Source: Desmodus rotundus (lineage: Eukaryota; Chordata; Mammalia; Chiroptera; Phyllostomidae). From it: a stretch of 64,000 nt of DNA. Position numbers and translations under genes: made by a program. Of this stretch, positions 22,653 to 34,243 are shown piece by piece (position 1 is the first letter of the stretch; each line of letters begins with the position of its first letter). The DNA lies in the NCBI RefSeq assembly GCF_022682495.2, contig NC_071392.1, positions 74,112,097-74,176,096 on the forward strand, written 5' to 3'. The notes below the pieces were generated by a model that saw nothing but the letters and a program-made list of their open reading frames with translations, did no database searches and was not told where the DNA came from.

Positions 22653-22740
22653 TTTTGTAATAAATTCCAAAAGTCACAAGTCTTACAAGCCACATTAACT
22701 GACCACCTTACAACAAAAAGAGAATTTAATAACAGAAAGA

Positions 22741-23349
22741 ACCAACATGTTTATCAACTAGGAGATATTTTAAACATCCTTCTTAGTAATTCCTGAGGTA
22801 GAAGGGAAATCAAAATGTTATTTAGAAACACAATTTCTTTAGAAATACTATTTAGAAAGGAACAACAATGAAAGAATGTACCTTGGTATTCAATCAAGAT
22901 TCTCAGTTGGAAACAATAGAAACCAAGTCTGGCTGACGTAGGCAAGAAAACGAACTTATTAACAGGACATTGGTTCACTCACAGAATCACTGGCATGGCA
23001 GTAGAACTAGGCGCAGAACTGTACAGTTAGAACAATGCCCACCATAGTGTCACTGACCCACTCTGGAGAGGACAATGCTACTGCCACCACCAGGTGCCAG
23101 CAGCTGCATCTTGCACCACTGACTCAGGCAGCCATGGATGCTAAGACAGCTCCTGGTGTTTCTGTCACTACTGTCCCAAGAACTTGATCTTGTTGCAAAT
23201 GCCACTGCTGTTGCTTCTGGAAATTACTACCACTCAATTCAAACCAGGGTGGCATACCTATGATTGCAGCCTAGATCGTGTGTCTGTGTCCCAGCTGCAA
23301 GAGAAGGCAGGCTTTGTCTCCCACTAAGAATTATGAACTCAAGAACAAA
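22741..23349. other. unclassified interspersed-repeat-like DNA
   Basis: The 22880-23330 segment ('cagttggaaacaatagaaacc', 'tctggctgacgtaggcaag', 'cactctggagaggacaatgc') has the look of an ancient mammalian repeat that I cannot name. No gene is recognised. Confidence 0.3.
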
Positions 23350-24110
23350 TAAGCACAAAGAAAGCAAATAAAGACAAATAAAAATAAACAAAATAAAAAA
23401 CAAAAATCAAATAGACTTCATTTTTGAAAAGTCCAAGAAGGCAGACGAATTTTTATCATGCCTGATTAAGGCGAGGGAGGGAGGGAGTAAAGGAGGGAAG
23501 GAAGGAGAGAGAACACAAACACTTATTAGGATAAGAAGGGAGCATAACTATAGAGCTCTTATTTTTAAAAATGATTATTACATACAGGTTGTTATCAATA
23601 CATTTGAAATCCTAGATTAAATAAATGTTTTAAAAGATAATATTAAAAATTTGACTCAATAGAAGATTAAAAAAACACAAAGATTGATAACCATTTGAGA
23701 AAACAAAAATGTAATTTTAAAAACCTATTCCTGAAAATGCATCAAGAAGATTCAGATAATTTTACAAGTGAGTTCCAGAAAGCATTTAAAGAAAAAAAAA
23801 AGGTGATTTCTATTTTAGACAAACAATTCCGATTAAGGATAGAAAGGGTGAAAAATTTTTCCACTTCATTTTACAAATTAAATATAACCATGTTTTCAAT
23901 ATTGGACAAAAAGTAAATGCTAAATAAGACAGTTGACAATATTATTTAAAAATTGTAGATGCAAAAATCCTAAAACAAGCATTAGTAAATCAAATATGGC
24001 AGTATATTGAAAGAAAAAAATATCATGACCAAATAAGGCTTATTGCAGGAATGCAAGAATGATTTAACATTAGGAAATTTTATTAACAAGGAGAAAATAC
24101 TGGCATTTTC
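23350..24110 (+). mobile_element. old L1 ORF2 reverse-transcriptase region
   Basis: Blocks follow the L1 reverse-transcriptase region: 'ttttacaagtgagttccag', 'gatgcaaaaatcctaaaac', 'atatcatgaccaaataaggc', 'gcaggaatgcaagaatgat'. An embedded GA-rich tract lies at 23470-23512. Frames are broken, and a mariner truncates the right end. Confidence 0.7.
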
Positions 24111-24111
24111 T

Positions 24112-25446
24112 CCATTTTGTCTGTCCACAAAGTATCCAGCCATGTACCATGAAAAGTAGAGACATAAATTGAAGAAGATACAAGAAACATTGTACATAGG
24201 ACAGTGATGGGCCAGTCCCCTTCAAGGTAGGCACCTTGAGACCTTACACAGGTCATCCAGTCTCTCCCACTATTCAATACACTCTGCAAAATCCTTTGTT
24301 GGAATCCCCATCAGCTGCTCCATCGTATTTTCCTGAATCTCATCACCAGTCTGAAATCTCTTCCCTTTCAAAGGTGATTTTAGTTTTGGGAAAAGCCAGA
24401 AGTCACAGGACGCCCAATCTGGGCTGTAGGGGGGCTGAGCCACCTGGGTGATCTGATGTTTCACCAAAAAACTCTGCATGAGACATGATGCATGATCAGG
24501 TGCATTGTCGTGATGAAGCTGCCAATCACCAGTTGCCCATAGCTGTGGCTGTAAGGAGGAATATTGAGGTAGTAATCCTCATTAATTGTTTTGCCTGGAG
24601 GGGTGTACTGATGATGGACAACACCTTCCCAATCCAATGAAAAAACAGTTAACACAGTTTGATCTTACTGTGACTTTGCCATGCCTTCTTAGGGCATGGA
24701 AAATGAGGCCCTTAGGGGAGAACTTCCATTGAGAGAACTAGGCCTTTATTTCCAGATCATAGCTGTAGACCCACCATTCATCTCTGGTTATGACCTTCTT
24801 GATGAAATCTAGCTCATTGGTAGTGGTTTGAATCAAGTCATTAGCAACTACAGCACAATGTTCCTTCTGCTCTGTAGCAGAAGCCATGGAAAGGATTTTG
24901 CCACAACACATTTCATGCCAAGATCCTGAGTCAAAACCTCAGACACAGTAGTTTTTGGAATCCCCAGATCAGCTTCTGGTTCTCACACTGTCAGTGACTG
25001 ATCTTTGCTGATTGCCGCCCATGCATGGTCAACATACTCAGGTGCTCTGTTTGTTGCAGGCCTTCCAGAAAGTGGATCACTTTCAATAGATTCTCGACCA
25101 TCTTTGAAGCATTTGTGCCACATTTTTATTTGTGCTGCACTCATTGCATCCTCCCCAAAAGCCTTCTGAATCATCCACATACTTTCTGCAGAATATTCAA
25201 GCTTAACACAAAATCTGATGCAGATTCATTGCTCTACTTGCTCAGTCATTTTGATTGCAATGGCCACACAGTACACATGCACACTCAGTGGCATATACTT
25301 CCCCCACTGACTAGTACAGTGAAGTTGTCATTGTTCACACATGTACATTCCAGTCCACTCTCCTTGACTGTCAGGTTACACTGATATCTCTCAAACTATT
25401 CTTGTTATATTAATAATTTCTGTATTTTTTCCAGACAGACCTCATA
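24112..25446 (-). mobile_element. mariner DNA transposon
   Basis: The element has the usual mariner size (~1.3 kb). Ends are worn inverted repeats: 'tctgtccacaaagtat' near 24119 on the left, and the complement of 'tctgtctggaaaaaatac' near 25440 on the right. It carries one transposase gene on the minus strand. The TA target duplication is no longer clear. It lies at the right edge of an old L1, so it inserted later than that copy. Confidence 0.85.
24270..25249 (-). pseudogene. mariner transposase, broken (DD34D type)
   Basis: The enzyme would cut and rejoin transposon ends in the nucleus at TA sites. The start is set at the ATG at 25249 ('MTEQVEQ'). The N-terminal helix-turn-helix region follows ('AAQIKMWHKCFKDGRES', 'SGRPATNR'). 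Near the C-terminus 'HHDNAPDHAS' (second catalytic Asp at about 24508) and 'YSPDWASCDFWLFPKLKSP' (third Asp at about 24403) are separated by 34 residues, the mariner signature. In-frame stops occur at codon 8, after 'SLTV' near 24986, and at several points in the middle, mostly of the type made by C-to-T decay of CGA or CAA. The last frame ends at 24270. It is not functional. Confidence 0.85.
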
Positions 25447-26144
25447 TGTATATAACTAACACAAAAGATTTATGAAAATATAATTGCACATACTTTCTGA
25501 GATTAATGTTTTCTACTTTATCCTATTTCACCTAAAAAACAAACAAACAAATGCACCAGATTGAGCTCATTCACAATCCATCATTAGGCTGTGACCCATG
25601 GTTTGAAAAACATTAGCATAGAGCACCTAACTTCAGTTGCATTTTGTCAGTTTTCCTGCTCCAGTTACCTGATATGGGAGCAGAGATGTTAAGGAAGATG
25701 CATTAGAAGGATAAGGGTTGATCGATTCTAGGATAATGGCAAGAGAATGTATAAAGATGGGCATCAGCCTGGATAAGAAAGACAGAGGAGTCAAATGAGA
25801 ACAAACGCACAGGTCCAGGAACTGGAGGTCTCAGTGTAATTGAAGAATAGGTGTGATGGGTATTAGAGAGCAAAACTGCCGAAAACTAGTGCTTAGATTT
25901 AAGTGTCAGAGGCAGAGTGATCCTGGGTGATGTCAGGCCCAGGTGTGACCCTGAGATTCTGGATGATTCATGGAAGTACATTACAAGGATTGAGAATTGG
26001 GAGACAAGACCATAGAGCATTGTTGTAAAAGTCAAAGCATACTGTTCGTGTTGCCTAGGTGAGTTAGTAGAGAAAATTAAAAGCTCAAGACAAATATGAA
26101 AAATGTGTTAGACCAGTAAAGACTAAAGAATTGTCTTCAATGAT
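25447..26144. other. unassigned DNA
   Basis: A weak hAT-like trace is possible near 25560-25615 ('ggctgtgacccatggtttgaaaaac'). Otherwise nothing is recognised. Confidence 0.3.
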
Positions 26145-26305
26145 GGAAATGTTCTATGTCTTCCCTGTTCAATTCAGTAGCCAATAGCCACGTGTGGCTA
26201 TTGGACATGTGAAATATTGCTAGTGGGAACTGAAATTTTAATTGTATTCACTTTAATTTATATAAATTTAACCATGTATGGCTAGGAGCTACAGCACAGT
26301 TCTAG
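26145..26305 (+). mobile_element. hAT-Charlie non-autonomous element, copy 3
   Basis: Same family as 4570: 'aatagccacgtgtggctattg', 'gacatgtgaaatattgctag', an AT-rich centre, then 'ctacagcacagttctaga'. Confidence 0.7.
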
Positions 26306-28009
26306 ATGAGGAACTACTATCAGGGGACATGTACCATAGTCGATTAAAAGTACCACAACTGGATGAGTCTGAAGCACTGGGAGCATGGTGATACCAATTA
26401 CTTTGATGGAAAAAGATAATGTAACCTGTTTATTTTAACAGAATGTTAAGCCCACAGAAATGTCCTTCAGAGATGCAGAATCCTTGCTCTGCAGAGAATA
26501 TAAGATATTAGAGAGAGAGATATAGAAACACAATTTATGCATGTAAGCCAGTGCATAAAGCAATGAGTGGATGAATTCCTCAACACAGCAAAGGCATAGT
26601 AAGCCCATAGTGCTTCCTGTGACCACTGCCATGCACGTTGGGGTGCTTAGAAATTAAAAACGTGGGAAGGAGGTCGAGGAGCACTGAAGGACTTCACACA
26701 GGGATATAGCACGCAATTATTAAATACTTCAATGACTTTCATAAAGGTTTATTTGCATCTTTATAGCTCTTTCTCTTAAAATTTTCCACTTATTCTCATA
26801 TGGTTTCTGTTTCTCTCTTTAACTGTAGGAAATTCCATCATCATTGAAAGTTATCACAAGTTTGGAATCAAACATTATCTCAGATTGAACTGAGCCACAT
26901 AACTCACGGAGCAACTGCTTCCTAAGTGTAGAAATCTGAAGGAAATGTCACCCAAGTTGCATTCTCCAGGCTGGAACTCTTGAGTTTCAGAGAGACCAGC
27001 AGTACTTTGTTGTTTACACCTGTGGGGAAACTCAGATGAAGCTCTGAGCACCTAAAGCTTCACCATTCTGTCCTCAGCATCAAACTGATAAAATCTCATG
27101 GGGCCTGTGACATCCTCCATTCGCGGTCCAAGGGAAAGATTCCAGATTTTGTGGAATTAGACCGCTGAGACCAAGATTTCCTCTGTTATGTTCTCAAACA
27201 TTTGGCTTTGAGCACTATGCCTCCTGTGGACATGCACACTGGCCTCTCCTTTCCCCAGTTTTTTTTCTTGCCCAGAGCCCATTTCCTGTACTTCTGGTGT
27301 CATAGAACATTGTCTGTAAAAGCATCCTCTTCTAGAAATGAAACTTATTCAAACCTTAGAATTCTAACTTTATTCATAAGGCTCTTTCAATAGCATTGTA
27401 ATTTGTCAGCCACGTAATGCTCTGGTTTCACCTCAGAGTTCCACTCTGTTGAATGTGTGGGCAGGTGAGAAAACCACACCACCCAGACCGGAATACACCA
27501 AAGGTCGCTTATAAAATCAGTCCTAATTTTTCAGCCTGCTGTGCCTTGACATTTACTAGGGCACAGAGTTTAAAAAAGAAACTTCACACTAAATCACAGG
27601 TAGAACCATAGACTTACAAAATTACTTTGTTTTCTAAACATTTACGTAGTGCACATCGATAATGTTATTAATACTGAACTCTCCTTTACTTCATAACCTG
27701 GGGCCAGCCTATTACCTAGAATCCTGCTTCTCTACCTCCTCCACACAAGTACCCAATTTTCGGTCATTTGGCTATTATTTACTTTAAAAGTAGGTGGAAG
27801 AAAAGAGAGGCAGGAATTTAAAATAGTGTGTTGTGTGATTTGAACAGCTTTTATAAAATGTTGACGGTACTTAGGAGATGGAGGTGGATTCTAATTATTG
27901 AAACACATTTGGAAAATCCTCTGGGTCTCTACATATACCTCTATGGCATATACATCTGCCATCTCCTCCCCCAACAACATGGATAACCACGACCAAGCAC
28001 AAATGAGCA
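26306..28009. other. unassigned DNA
   Basis: I recognise no repeat, exon or RNA gene in these 1.7 kb. The stretch 26800-27560 has a more even base composition than its surroundings but no usable frame. Confidence 0.3.
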
Positions 28010-28128
28010 AGAAACTGTGGATATGGAGGGCCAACTGTGCACAGGGTTCAGGGCTATCCAAGGTTTCAGGCATCCACTGGGGGTCTTGGAACATAGACCC
28101 CACAGACAAGGGGAGACTACTGCATGCA
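28010..28128. mobile_element. TcMar-Tigger-like fragment
   Basis: The pattern 'tggatatggagggccaactg', then 'ccactgggggtcttggaaca', then 'gacaaggggagactactg' is typical of one end of a Tigger-type (pogo-like) DNA transposon. Confidence 0.6.
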
Positions 28129-28539
28129 TAAATGCCACCCCTCAGTCCTCAAAATATAGTTCTTTGAATTTCAGATAGCAGCTGCTGTTTTGCACACATT
28201 CAGCACCTATACTTCAATATATGAAGTTTAACTAGACTTCCAACTGTGCCTGGCACTCCTCAACCTGGAAGTCATATGAATTATCCTATCCACAGGAAAT
28301 CTTCAGGGTGGGAAGGAAAGCTGGGAGGTTAGCTGTGTTGTAGGAAGCCTTTCAACCACTCACTCCTCTGGCATAGCATCACCTTAGCTCCAATTCCAAG
28401 AAAAGTGCCTAATGACACCAGCTCCTGAACCTTTTGAGGATTCCTCAGCATAAATAAGTTGTTCCTCAGTTTTCACCATCTGGATACCCTAGATGCTATT
28501 TATTTCTTCTGGGTAACAATGCTTTTCTGATAGTTTCTT
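28129..28539. other. unassigned DNA
   Basis: No repeat or gene recognised. Confidence 0.3.
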
Positions 28540-28730
28540 GCTACTTTCCTTTTTATGTGAGTACTCGTTATTCCTTTAAGCATTTTCACATATAATTAAT
28601 AAATATTCTTTATCTGGCAATTCTAAAATATGAAATCCTTAGGAATTGAAATCATTTTTCATTGTTCCTGCTGACTCCTCCTGAGTCTCAGAACTCGGCT
28701 TCCCCAGCTTGTCTAAGACAGAAACTACAC
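28540..28730 (-). mobile_element. old L1 3' UTR, antisense
   Basis: It resembles the antisense L1M 3' UTR: 'taagcattttcacatataatt', 'ttctttatctggcaattcta', 'ctgctgactcctcctga'. A related segment lies at 31.4-32.1 kb. Confidence 0.45.
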
Positions 28731-29173
28731 ACCCACCTGCTTTCCACCTTTCTAAATTTGGCTGCTATTGTCTCCTCCTGTATTCCTATAGGCTTATATC
28801 TTTGAAAAACATCCATTTATTGTCTTGCTGGTGGCTGGGAAATAGAGTAAAAAATAAATGCATACGTTCAGTCCATAATGTTTAATTAAACATTCTCCAG
28901 CCTTAAAATACTTCCTTCATATTTAAGTTAAATTCCAAAGTTATTCAATATCATGACTCTTCTTTCTGATCACTAATTCCCATGCTATTTCTACCCCTTA
29001 CAATTTATATGCTTCTCTTGCCTATTAATTTAATTCTAATATGTTAATGCCCACAAATAAAACATTACCATTTTATATTGATAAGATTTGTCAGGCTACC
29101 AGTTTCTTTGCTCACCAGACCTTCCTCTATTTTAGAATTTATTTCTGGAGACATTTTTCTCATTCCCTTAGAA
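28731..29173. other. unassigned DNA
   Basis: AT-rich, with no recognised repeat or gene. Confidence 0.3.
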
Positions 29174-29429
29174 TAGCAGTCTCAATGTGTGATTTGTGGA
29201 CCTATAGAGTCCTCAAGACCCTGCTAGGGGTCCACAAGGTCAAAACTGCTTTCATAATAATGTTAAGATGTTATTATTGGTCTTTCTCCCTGTGCTGACA
29301 CATCCGCTGACGGTGCAGGAGCAACGGTGGGTACAGGTGTGGTTGCCTCAGCACAAATCAAGGCAGTGGCACCAAACTGCTAGAAATCACCATTTTCTGC
29401 ACTGTCACCCACGCACGGTGAGTTTTCTA

Positions 29430-30890
29430 AAATGCCAGTTCCACTTAAAAGTGTGCTTGATGAGGCAGAAAAAAAAATTAATTGTATTAAATCTTGACCC
29501 TTGAGCAATGTCTTTTTAATATGCACTGTGACCAAATGGGAAGCACAACAAGCACTTCTGTTGAATACCAAAGCAGGTAGGTTGTCTCAAGGAAAAACAC
29601 TTGTGTGATTGAGTTTCAAGCTGACGTAACCAGTTTTTTCACGGAACACTATCTTCACTTAAAAGGATGACTGACAGATGAACTATGGCTATTCAGACTT
29701 GGATAAGTGGCAGACATTTTCTCAAAATTGAATGAGGTGAGCCTGTTACTTCAAGAGAACAACTAACAGAATTTCTTGCCAATAATAAAATTCAAATTTC
29801 AAGCAAAAAGTAGAATTTTAGAAAACCTGTATTTTCCGCCATGAGCTTGACAGCTTCTCAGTACATGGACTTTTCCAAAGAGATTAGTGGGGATGTTAAT
29901 GAGTGTGATTTTTGCATCAATGTTTGGAAGACCTTTGTAACCCAGTGAACCCACATTTTCCAAATCACCAGTTCATGATGTTACAAAATCATCCATAGGT
30001 AAAAAATCATTTTACGTTTAAGATAGAAAATGAATTTTTTGTTATTGTTCAATTGTGGTAGTCCTCATTTTCCCCCCATTTCTCTCCCCAACCCTACCCA
30101 CCCCCACCTCCCACATTCAATCCCCCCCACCTTTGTCTTTGTCCATGGGTCCTTTATACATGTTCCTTGATGGCCCTTCTCCTTCTTCCCCCTATTATCC
30201 CCCGTGCCCCTCCCCTCTGGTTACTGTTGGTTTGTTCTTTATTTCCATGTCTCTAGTTACATTTTGCTCACTTGTTTGTTTTGTTGATTAGGTTCCACAT
30301 ATAGGTGAGATCATGTGGTATTTGTCTTTCACTGCCTGGCTGATTTCACTTAGCATAATGCTCTCCAGTTCCATCCATGCCATCGCCAAGGGTAGGAGCT
30401 CCTTCTTTCTTTCTGCTACGTCGTATTCCATTGTGTAAATGTACCATAGTTTTTTGATCCACTCATTTACTGATGGGCACTTAGGCTGTTTCCAACACTT
30501 GGCTATTGTAAATTGCTCTGTTATGAACACTGAGGTGCATAGGTTCTTTTGAATTAGTGTTTCAGGATTCTTAGGGTATAATCCCAGCATCAGCAAATGA
30601 ATTTTAATGTAATATGAAAAGTTTGTTGATAATGCTTTCAAATTCCACATTGCAATGAACCATTAGGAAACTACCAGTGGTTGAGTTGGGCGTAGTATAA
30701 AGAATAATATCCACCACTATCTGAAAAAGGCTGGTAAGATACTTCTCCCTTTTTCAACTACATATGTGTGTAAGGCCAGATTTTCTTCATACATTTCCAC
30801 CAAAACAACATATAGCCACAGAATGAATGCAGAAGCAAATGTGAGAATCTAGCTGTCTTCTATCTACCCAGACAATAAACAGATTTTCAA
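29430..30890 (+). pseudogene. hAT-Charlie transposase, broken
   Basis: Many blocks of a Charlie-type transposase can be read in changing frames. The N-terminal half is near 29430-30000, e.g. 'gaggcagaaaaaaaaattaatt' and 'cttggataagtggcagacatt'. The C-terminal hAT dimerisation region is near 30640-30880, e.g. 'ccaccactatctgaaaaagg' and 'gtaaggccagattttcttc'. Numerous stops and frameshifts, plus an antisense L1 insertion at 30039-30594, rule out function. hAT transposases would act in the nucleus on terminal inverted repeats with 8-bp target duplications. Related domesticated genes exist in mammals, but nothing here suggests domestication. Confidence 0.7.
30039..30594 (-). mobile_element. 5'-truncated L1, antisense, with target duplication
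   Basis: Antisense L1: the tail is at the left ('ttgttattgttcaattgtgg'), then the C-rich complement of the G-rich 3' UTR, then the ORF2 C-terminus. In the minus frame this includes 'QFTIAKCWKQPKCPSVNEW' and 'LWYIYTMEY', which are ORF2 end motifs. Perfect 11-bp copies of 'aaatgaatttt' at 30028-30038 and 30595-30605 bracket it. It splits the hAT transposase. Confidence 0.95.
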
Positions 30891-30972
30891 AAATGCAAAA
30901 TAATTTTGCAGTAATATGTTTGTTTTGAAAATAAGCTTTTTTCTTATTTGATAAATGGGTACATTATTTTTA

Positions 30973-31183
30973 TTTTTTTAAAGATTTCATTTATTTTATT
31001 TTTAGACAGGGGGAAGGGAGGGAGAAAGACAGGGAAAGAAACATCAATGTGTGGTTGCCTCTTGTGAGGCCCCTACCAGGGAACCGGCCTGCAACCCAGG
31101 CATGTGCCCTGACTGGGAATCAAATCAGCAACTCTTGGGTTCACAGTCCAGCGCCCAATCCACTGAGCTACACCAGCCAGGGT
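30973..31183 (-). mobile_element. VES SINE, antisense, full length
   Basis: Poly(T) and a GA-rich part are followed by 'catgtgccctgactgggaat' and a head ending 'ctacaccagccaggg'. A 16-bp duplication with one mismatch flanks it: 'gggtacattattttta' (30957-30972) and 'gggtttattattttta' (31184-31199). It lies inside the hAT element. Confidence 0.95.
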
Positions 31184-31379
31184 GGGTTTATTATTTTTAA
31201 GGAATGAATAAAATTTTTTAAATTTTTGCTTTAACTTCTAATATGGTATATATCAATAGATATAACCCACATATACACAAGCTTTTTGGGGTCCTTAATA
31301 ATTTTTAAGAATGTAAAGGGGTTTTGAGACTAAAACGTGTAGAGTTCCTTTAGTAAGGGCCTGTTAGTAATAAACTCTC

Positions 31380-32110
31380 CTGCATATTTTTCATTTTCTT
31401 GACTTTCTGTGCTGCATTCTGGGTAATTTCTTTCAATCTATCTAGCAATAGTTCTCTCTTCAATTACTTAATTTGATATTTTACCAGCTCACTGATTTTT
31501 AAAATTTCAGCAATATTTTTCCATTTTGAAATTTCTATTTGTTTTCTTTTCAAATCTTCCTGCTTATTTTGGTTAGTTCCTTATTGCTTTCTCATTTCTG
31601 TAAGACACCAGGTTATTTCTTTAAACATCTCATACATGATCATTTGATATTCTACACCTGATAATTCCAAAATCTGAATTCATTAGGGCCCTAAATCCTT
31701 TATTATTTCTGCTGACTCTCCTCATGGTGAGACAGAGGCTTTTTCTTCTGTTATTTTGGTGATCTTTGATTGTGACTTTATATTTGGTAGATATTAACCT
31801 ATAGAAATCCTGGGGGCCAGCTGAGGTTGCCTTCCTCCAGAGTAGTTTTTCTCTTGCTTTCTGCCAGGGAGCACTGCACCCAGAGCTGCCTCATTCCCCT
31901 TCCAGAGTCTGAACTGTTGTAGGAGTCTTAGGTTCTACTCATCTTGCCTTGGGCACAAAGCTACTCTCCTGATCTCATATGCTTACTGCTCAAATTTCAG
32001 CAAACTATTTTTTTACACCATTGGACATTTCCCTCATTTCCTACAAACCTAGCACCGCATTTGAAATTGTGATGTTACTCAAGCACACATATGTCATAAC
32101 ATAATCGAGA
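31380..32110 (-). mobile_element. old L1 3' UTR, antisense
   Basis: Order and wording follow the antisense L1M 3' UTR: 'ttttccattttgaaatttct', 'ttaaacatctcatacatgat', 'ctgataattccaaaatctga'. The region from about 31700 rightwards is less certain. Confidence 0.45.
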
Positions 32111-33479
32111 TACAACTTTTTGCTTCTGACTATTCCATTAAGCTTTATTTAGCAGGGATCATGTTCCCCCATACCTGGATGAAAACCAGTCTTGATTCAG
32201 AAACTACAATGTCCAATTCTGTATGATAATTATAACTCTGGGCTTGACTTAGCAATAAACCTCCTCCTCTCCCAGCTTGCTTCTGCTTCAGGCTGGAAGC
32301 TACAATGAGAAAAAGGGGCTTATTGGCTCCTTACCTAGTTCACTACCTTGTGCTTCTTTTCTCTCCTTCCTCTTCCTTCTCCAGAGTTAATGTTTTGATG
32401 TCCTCAGGGTTAAAGCAGGAAGATGAGGAAGAAGAGTGGGGCAAAAGGATCTGACGAGGACTGATATCCTCATGATCTGAAGGTTAATGAGTTCTCCAGA
32501 GCTCATTATCAGTGATCATCCTTCTCTGCAACTTCTAGCCAGCCCCAGGCTGGTGCATTCCTAACCTGAGCCGTCTTTCATAACTCCTGTCTCTGTACAC
32601 CAGTGGTGCATAACCAGCCTCTGTCTTCTGAGATCTTCTCCCCCCTTGCAGATTGCAGGCTATAAGAGAAACCACACTGACTCTTTCTCCCAAGTACCCA
32701 CTTGTAGTCTATTTGAAACAATGAGACAGCCTTTGATAAAAACAAACAAACGAACAAACAAACCTCAGTGCCAGTTCCCCCAATGTCAGCCAAAAGAGTA
32801 GTTAGTCCACTCTTCTGTTGCCCTCGGGACTTGTGACATCAGAATTAGACTCCAGCCCACACCTGGCAGTGCTGTGCATATCTGCTTCACTGGCCTGCAA
32901 TGAAGAAGGAAGTGTCTCCCCCTGTTTGGGGGGAAGCACTGGGATTTATGATGCATTTTTCTCCAAAAATATCCTCTTGTCTAGCCCTTTCCTCTCCCGT
33001 ATGTACAATGACTCCCTTATAGATCATACCCTTGATGGACAAGCTCAAGGACATGGCTCCCAGATTTTTCACTCTCTCTTTCATATCTATCCGATTGGTG
33101 TCTCAGTCAAAACTCAGGGATGAACTTCAATCTAACATCCTGTCACTCATCAGTAAGCATGCTTTATCCAAGAACTAGCTTGAGCATTTAGTCCTCCATA
33201 CTGGAGGACACAGAAGCATGTTCTAATCAACTTAACTAACTCACTTAAATTTTGTAAATGTTATAAAGTGCCTTCAAAATAAGTCTGCAGCATTTATCAG
33301 TCATACACTAATGCCCCTGAGCCGAGAAGAGTAGTGTAGACACGCCCACAAATCAATGTCATTTCTGGAGAATAATGATCAAGTACACTACAGTGAAGGA
33401 CCTGCCTTCTTCATTATGTGTTGTGCTCCATGTGCCCTGTTACATGAATATGTCCCAGCCCACTTTTACCTCATTTGGA
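32111..33479. other. unassigned repeat-poor DNA
   Basis: No gene or named repeat recognised. A short 'aaacaaacaaacgaacaaacaaac' type simple repeat lies at 32738-32763. The 101-codon frame at 32818-33123 has no recognisable family. Confidence 0.3.
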
Positions 33480-33960
33480 TGCACATGAAGCTATTTATTC
33501 CTCCAGATACACATTGCATAATTATTTTACGCTCTAGTAAATGAATAGCTTAATTAGCTCTTTAATTTGATTTTAAGAGCTGAAAAGTATAAGTAATAGT
33601 GCATTCGTTTTAAAAAATATATCCTAAATAATCACACATTGTGACTTGTTCTTAAAGATACAAACTGTACTAAAAGAGCCACCAAAAAATTTAAAAAGAA
33701 GGCAACCTTTACTAAAAAGCTATTTCTGACAATTAAGAGGATTTCTCTTGTTTACATTAGAGGAGAAATAGCACAAAAGTAACTGAACACATGCCAGAAT
33801 AATTAGCAGCCATGGGCTCATTTAAATTATGTGCACATTGCCATTTTAATGCATTTTTAAACACCCACTTGCAACCCTATTTTATTCTTGGAAGAAAATT
33901 AATAGCTTTCTACTAGGTATGACTAGTAAAACTGAATTTGTTTCCTGTTTTCTAGGAAAA
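33480..33960. promoter_or_regulatory. candidate conserved non-coding element
   Basis: A repeat-free AT-rich stretch is dense in homeodomain-like cores ('taattagc', 'aataattagcagc', 'tttaattt') and contains 'catttaaattatgtgcacatt' with no simple-sequence character. Such texture is common in conserved enhancers. This is inference from texture only; no conservation data were available. Confidence 0.2.
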
Positions 33961-34071
33961 CATGTATCTTCCTGGCTTTATAGGCCCACTTTTGCTAATA
34001 ATTAAAAACATAAAGTAATATTTGTACTTTGGATTTATATAATACTTCTGCATGAAAACTAAAGGCATTCT

Positions 34072-34227
34072 CAAAGAACTTATATGTATGACCCGTGGAC
34101 ATGAACTAAAGGGGGGGAATGTGGGTGGGAGGGGGTATGCAGGATGGAGGAGAATAAAGGGGGGGAGGAAATGGGACAACTGTAATAGCATAATCAATAA
34201 AATATATTTTAAATAAATAAAATAAAT
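34072..34227 (+). mobile_element. HAL1/L1 3' end insertion with perfect 16-bp duplication
   Basis: The ~156-base 5'-truncated insertion carries the HAL1-type 3' UTR ('ttatatgtatgacccgtgg', 'gggacaactgtaatagcata'). It shares this tail with the HAL1 copies at 14.3 and 18.1 kb. Perfect duplicates 'aaactaaaggcattct' at 34056-34071 and 34228-34243 show a recent insertion. Confidence 0.9.
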
Positions 34228-34243
34228 AAACTAAAGGCATTCT

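Larger units (their letters stand above)
21830..22740 (+). mobile_element. old L1/HAL1 fragment, interrupted by VES
   Basis: A-rich sequence includes the L1 ORF1/ORF2 junction-like block 'aaatatattaaactctcc' and 'aaacagatttacacactgg'. After the SINE it continues 'attccaaaagtcacaagtc'. It is highly diverged, so the assignment is tentative. Confidence 0.4.
29174..31350 (+). mobile_element. autonomous-type hAT-Charlie transposon, fossil
   Basis: The left terminal region ('cagtctcaatgtgtgattt', 'tcataataatgttaagatg') and right terminal region ('ggggtccttaataatttttaa', 'aaaggggttttgagact') belong to one element with transposase-like sequence between. After removing the L1 (30039-30594 plus one duplication) and VES (30973-31183 plus one duplication), about 1.4 kb remains. 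That is shorter than a complete autonomous copy, so there are internal losses. The 8-bp target duplication is not clear. Confidence 0.75.

Noticed and set aside
25025..25384. 119-codon plus-strand frame
   Set aside because: Antisense shadow of the mariner transposase and its leader.
30288..30650. 120-codon minus-strand frame as a host gene
   Set aside because: The middle and end are L1 ORF2 C-terminus. The first residues come from the surrounding hAT sequence.
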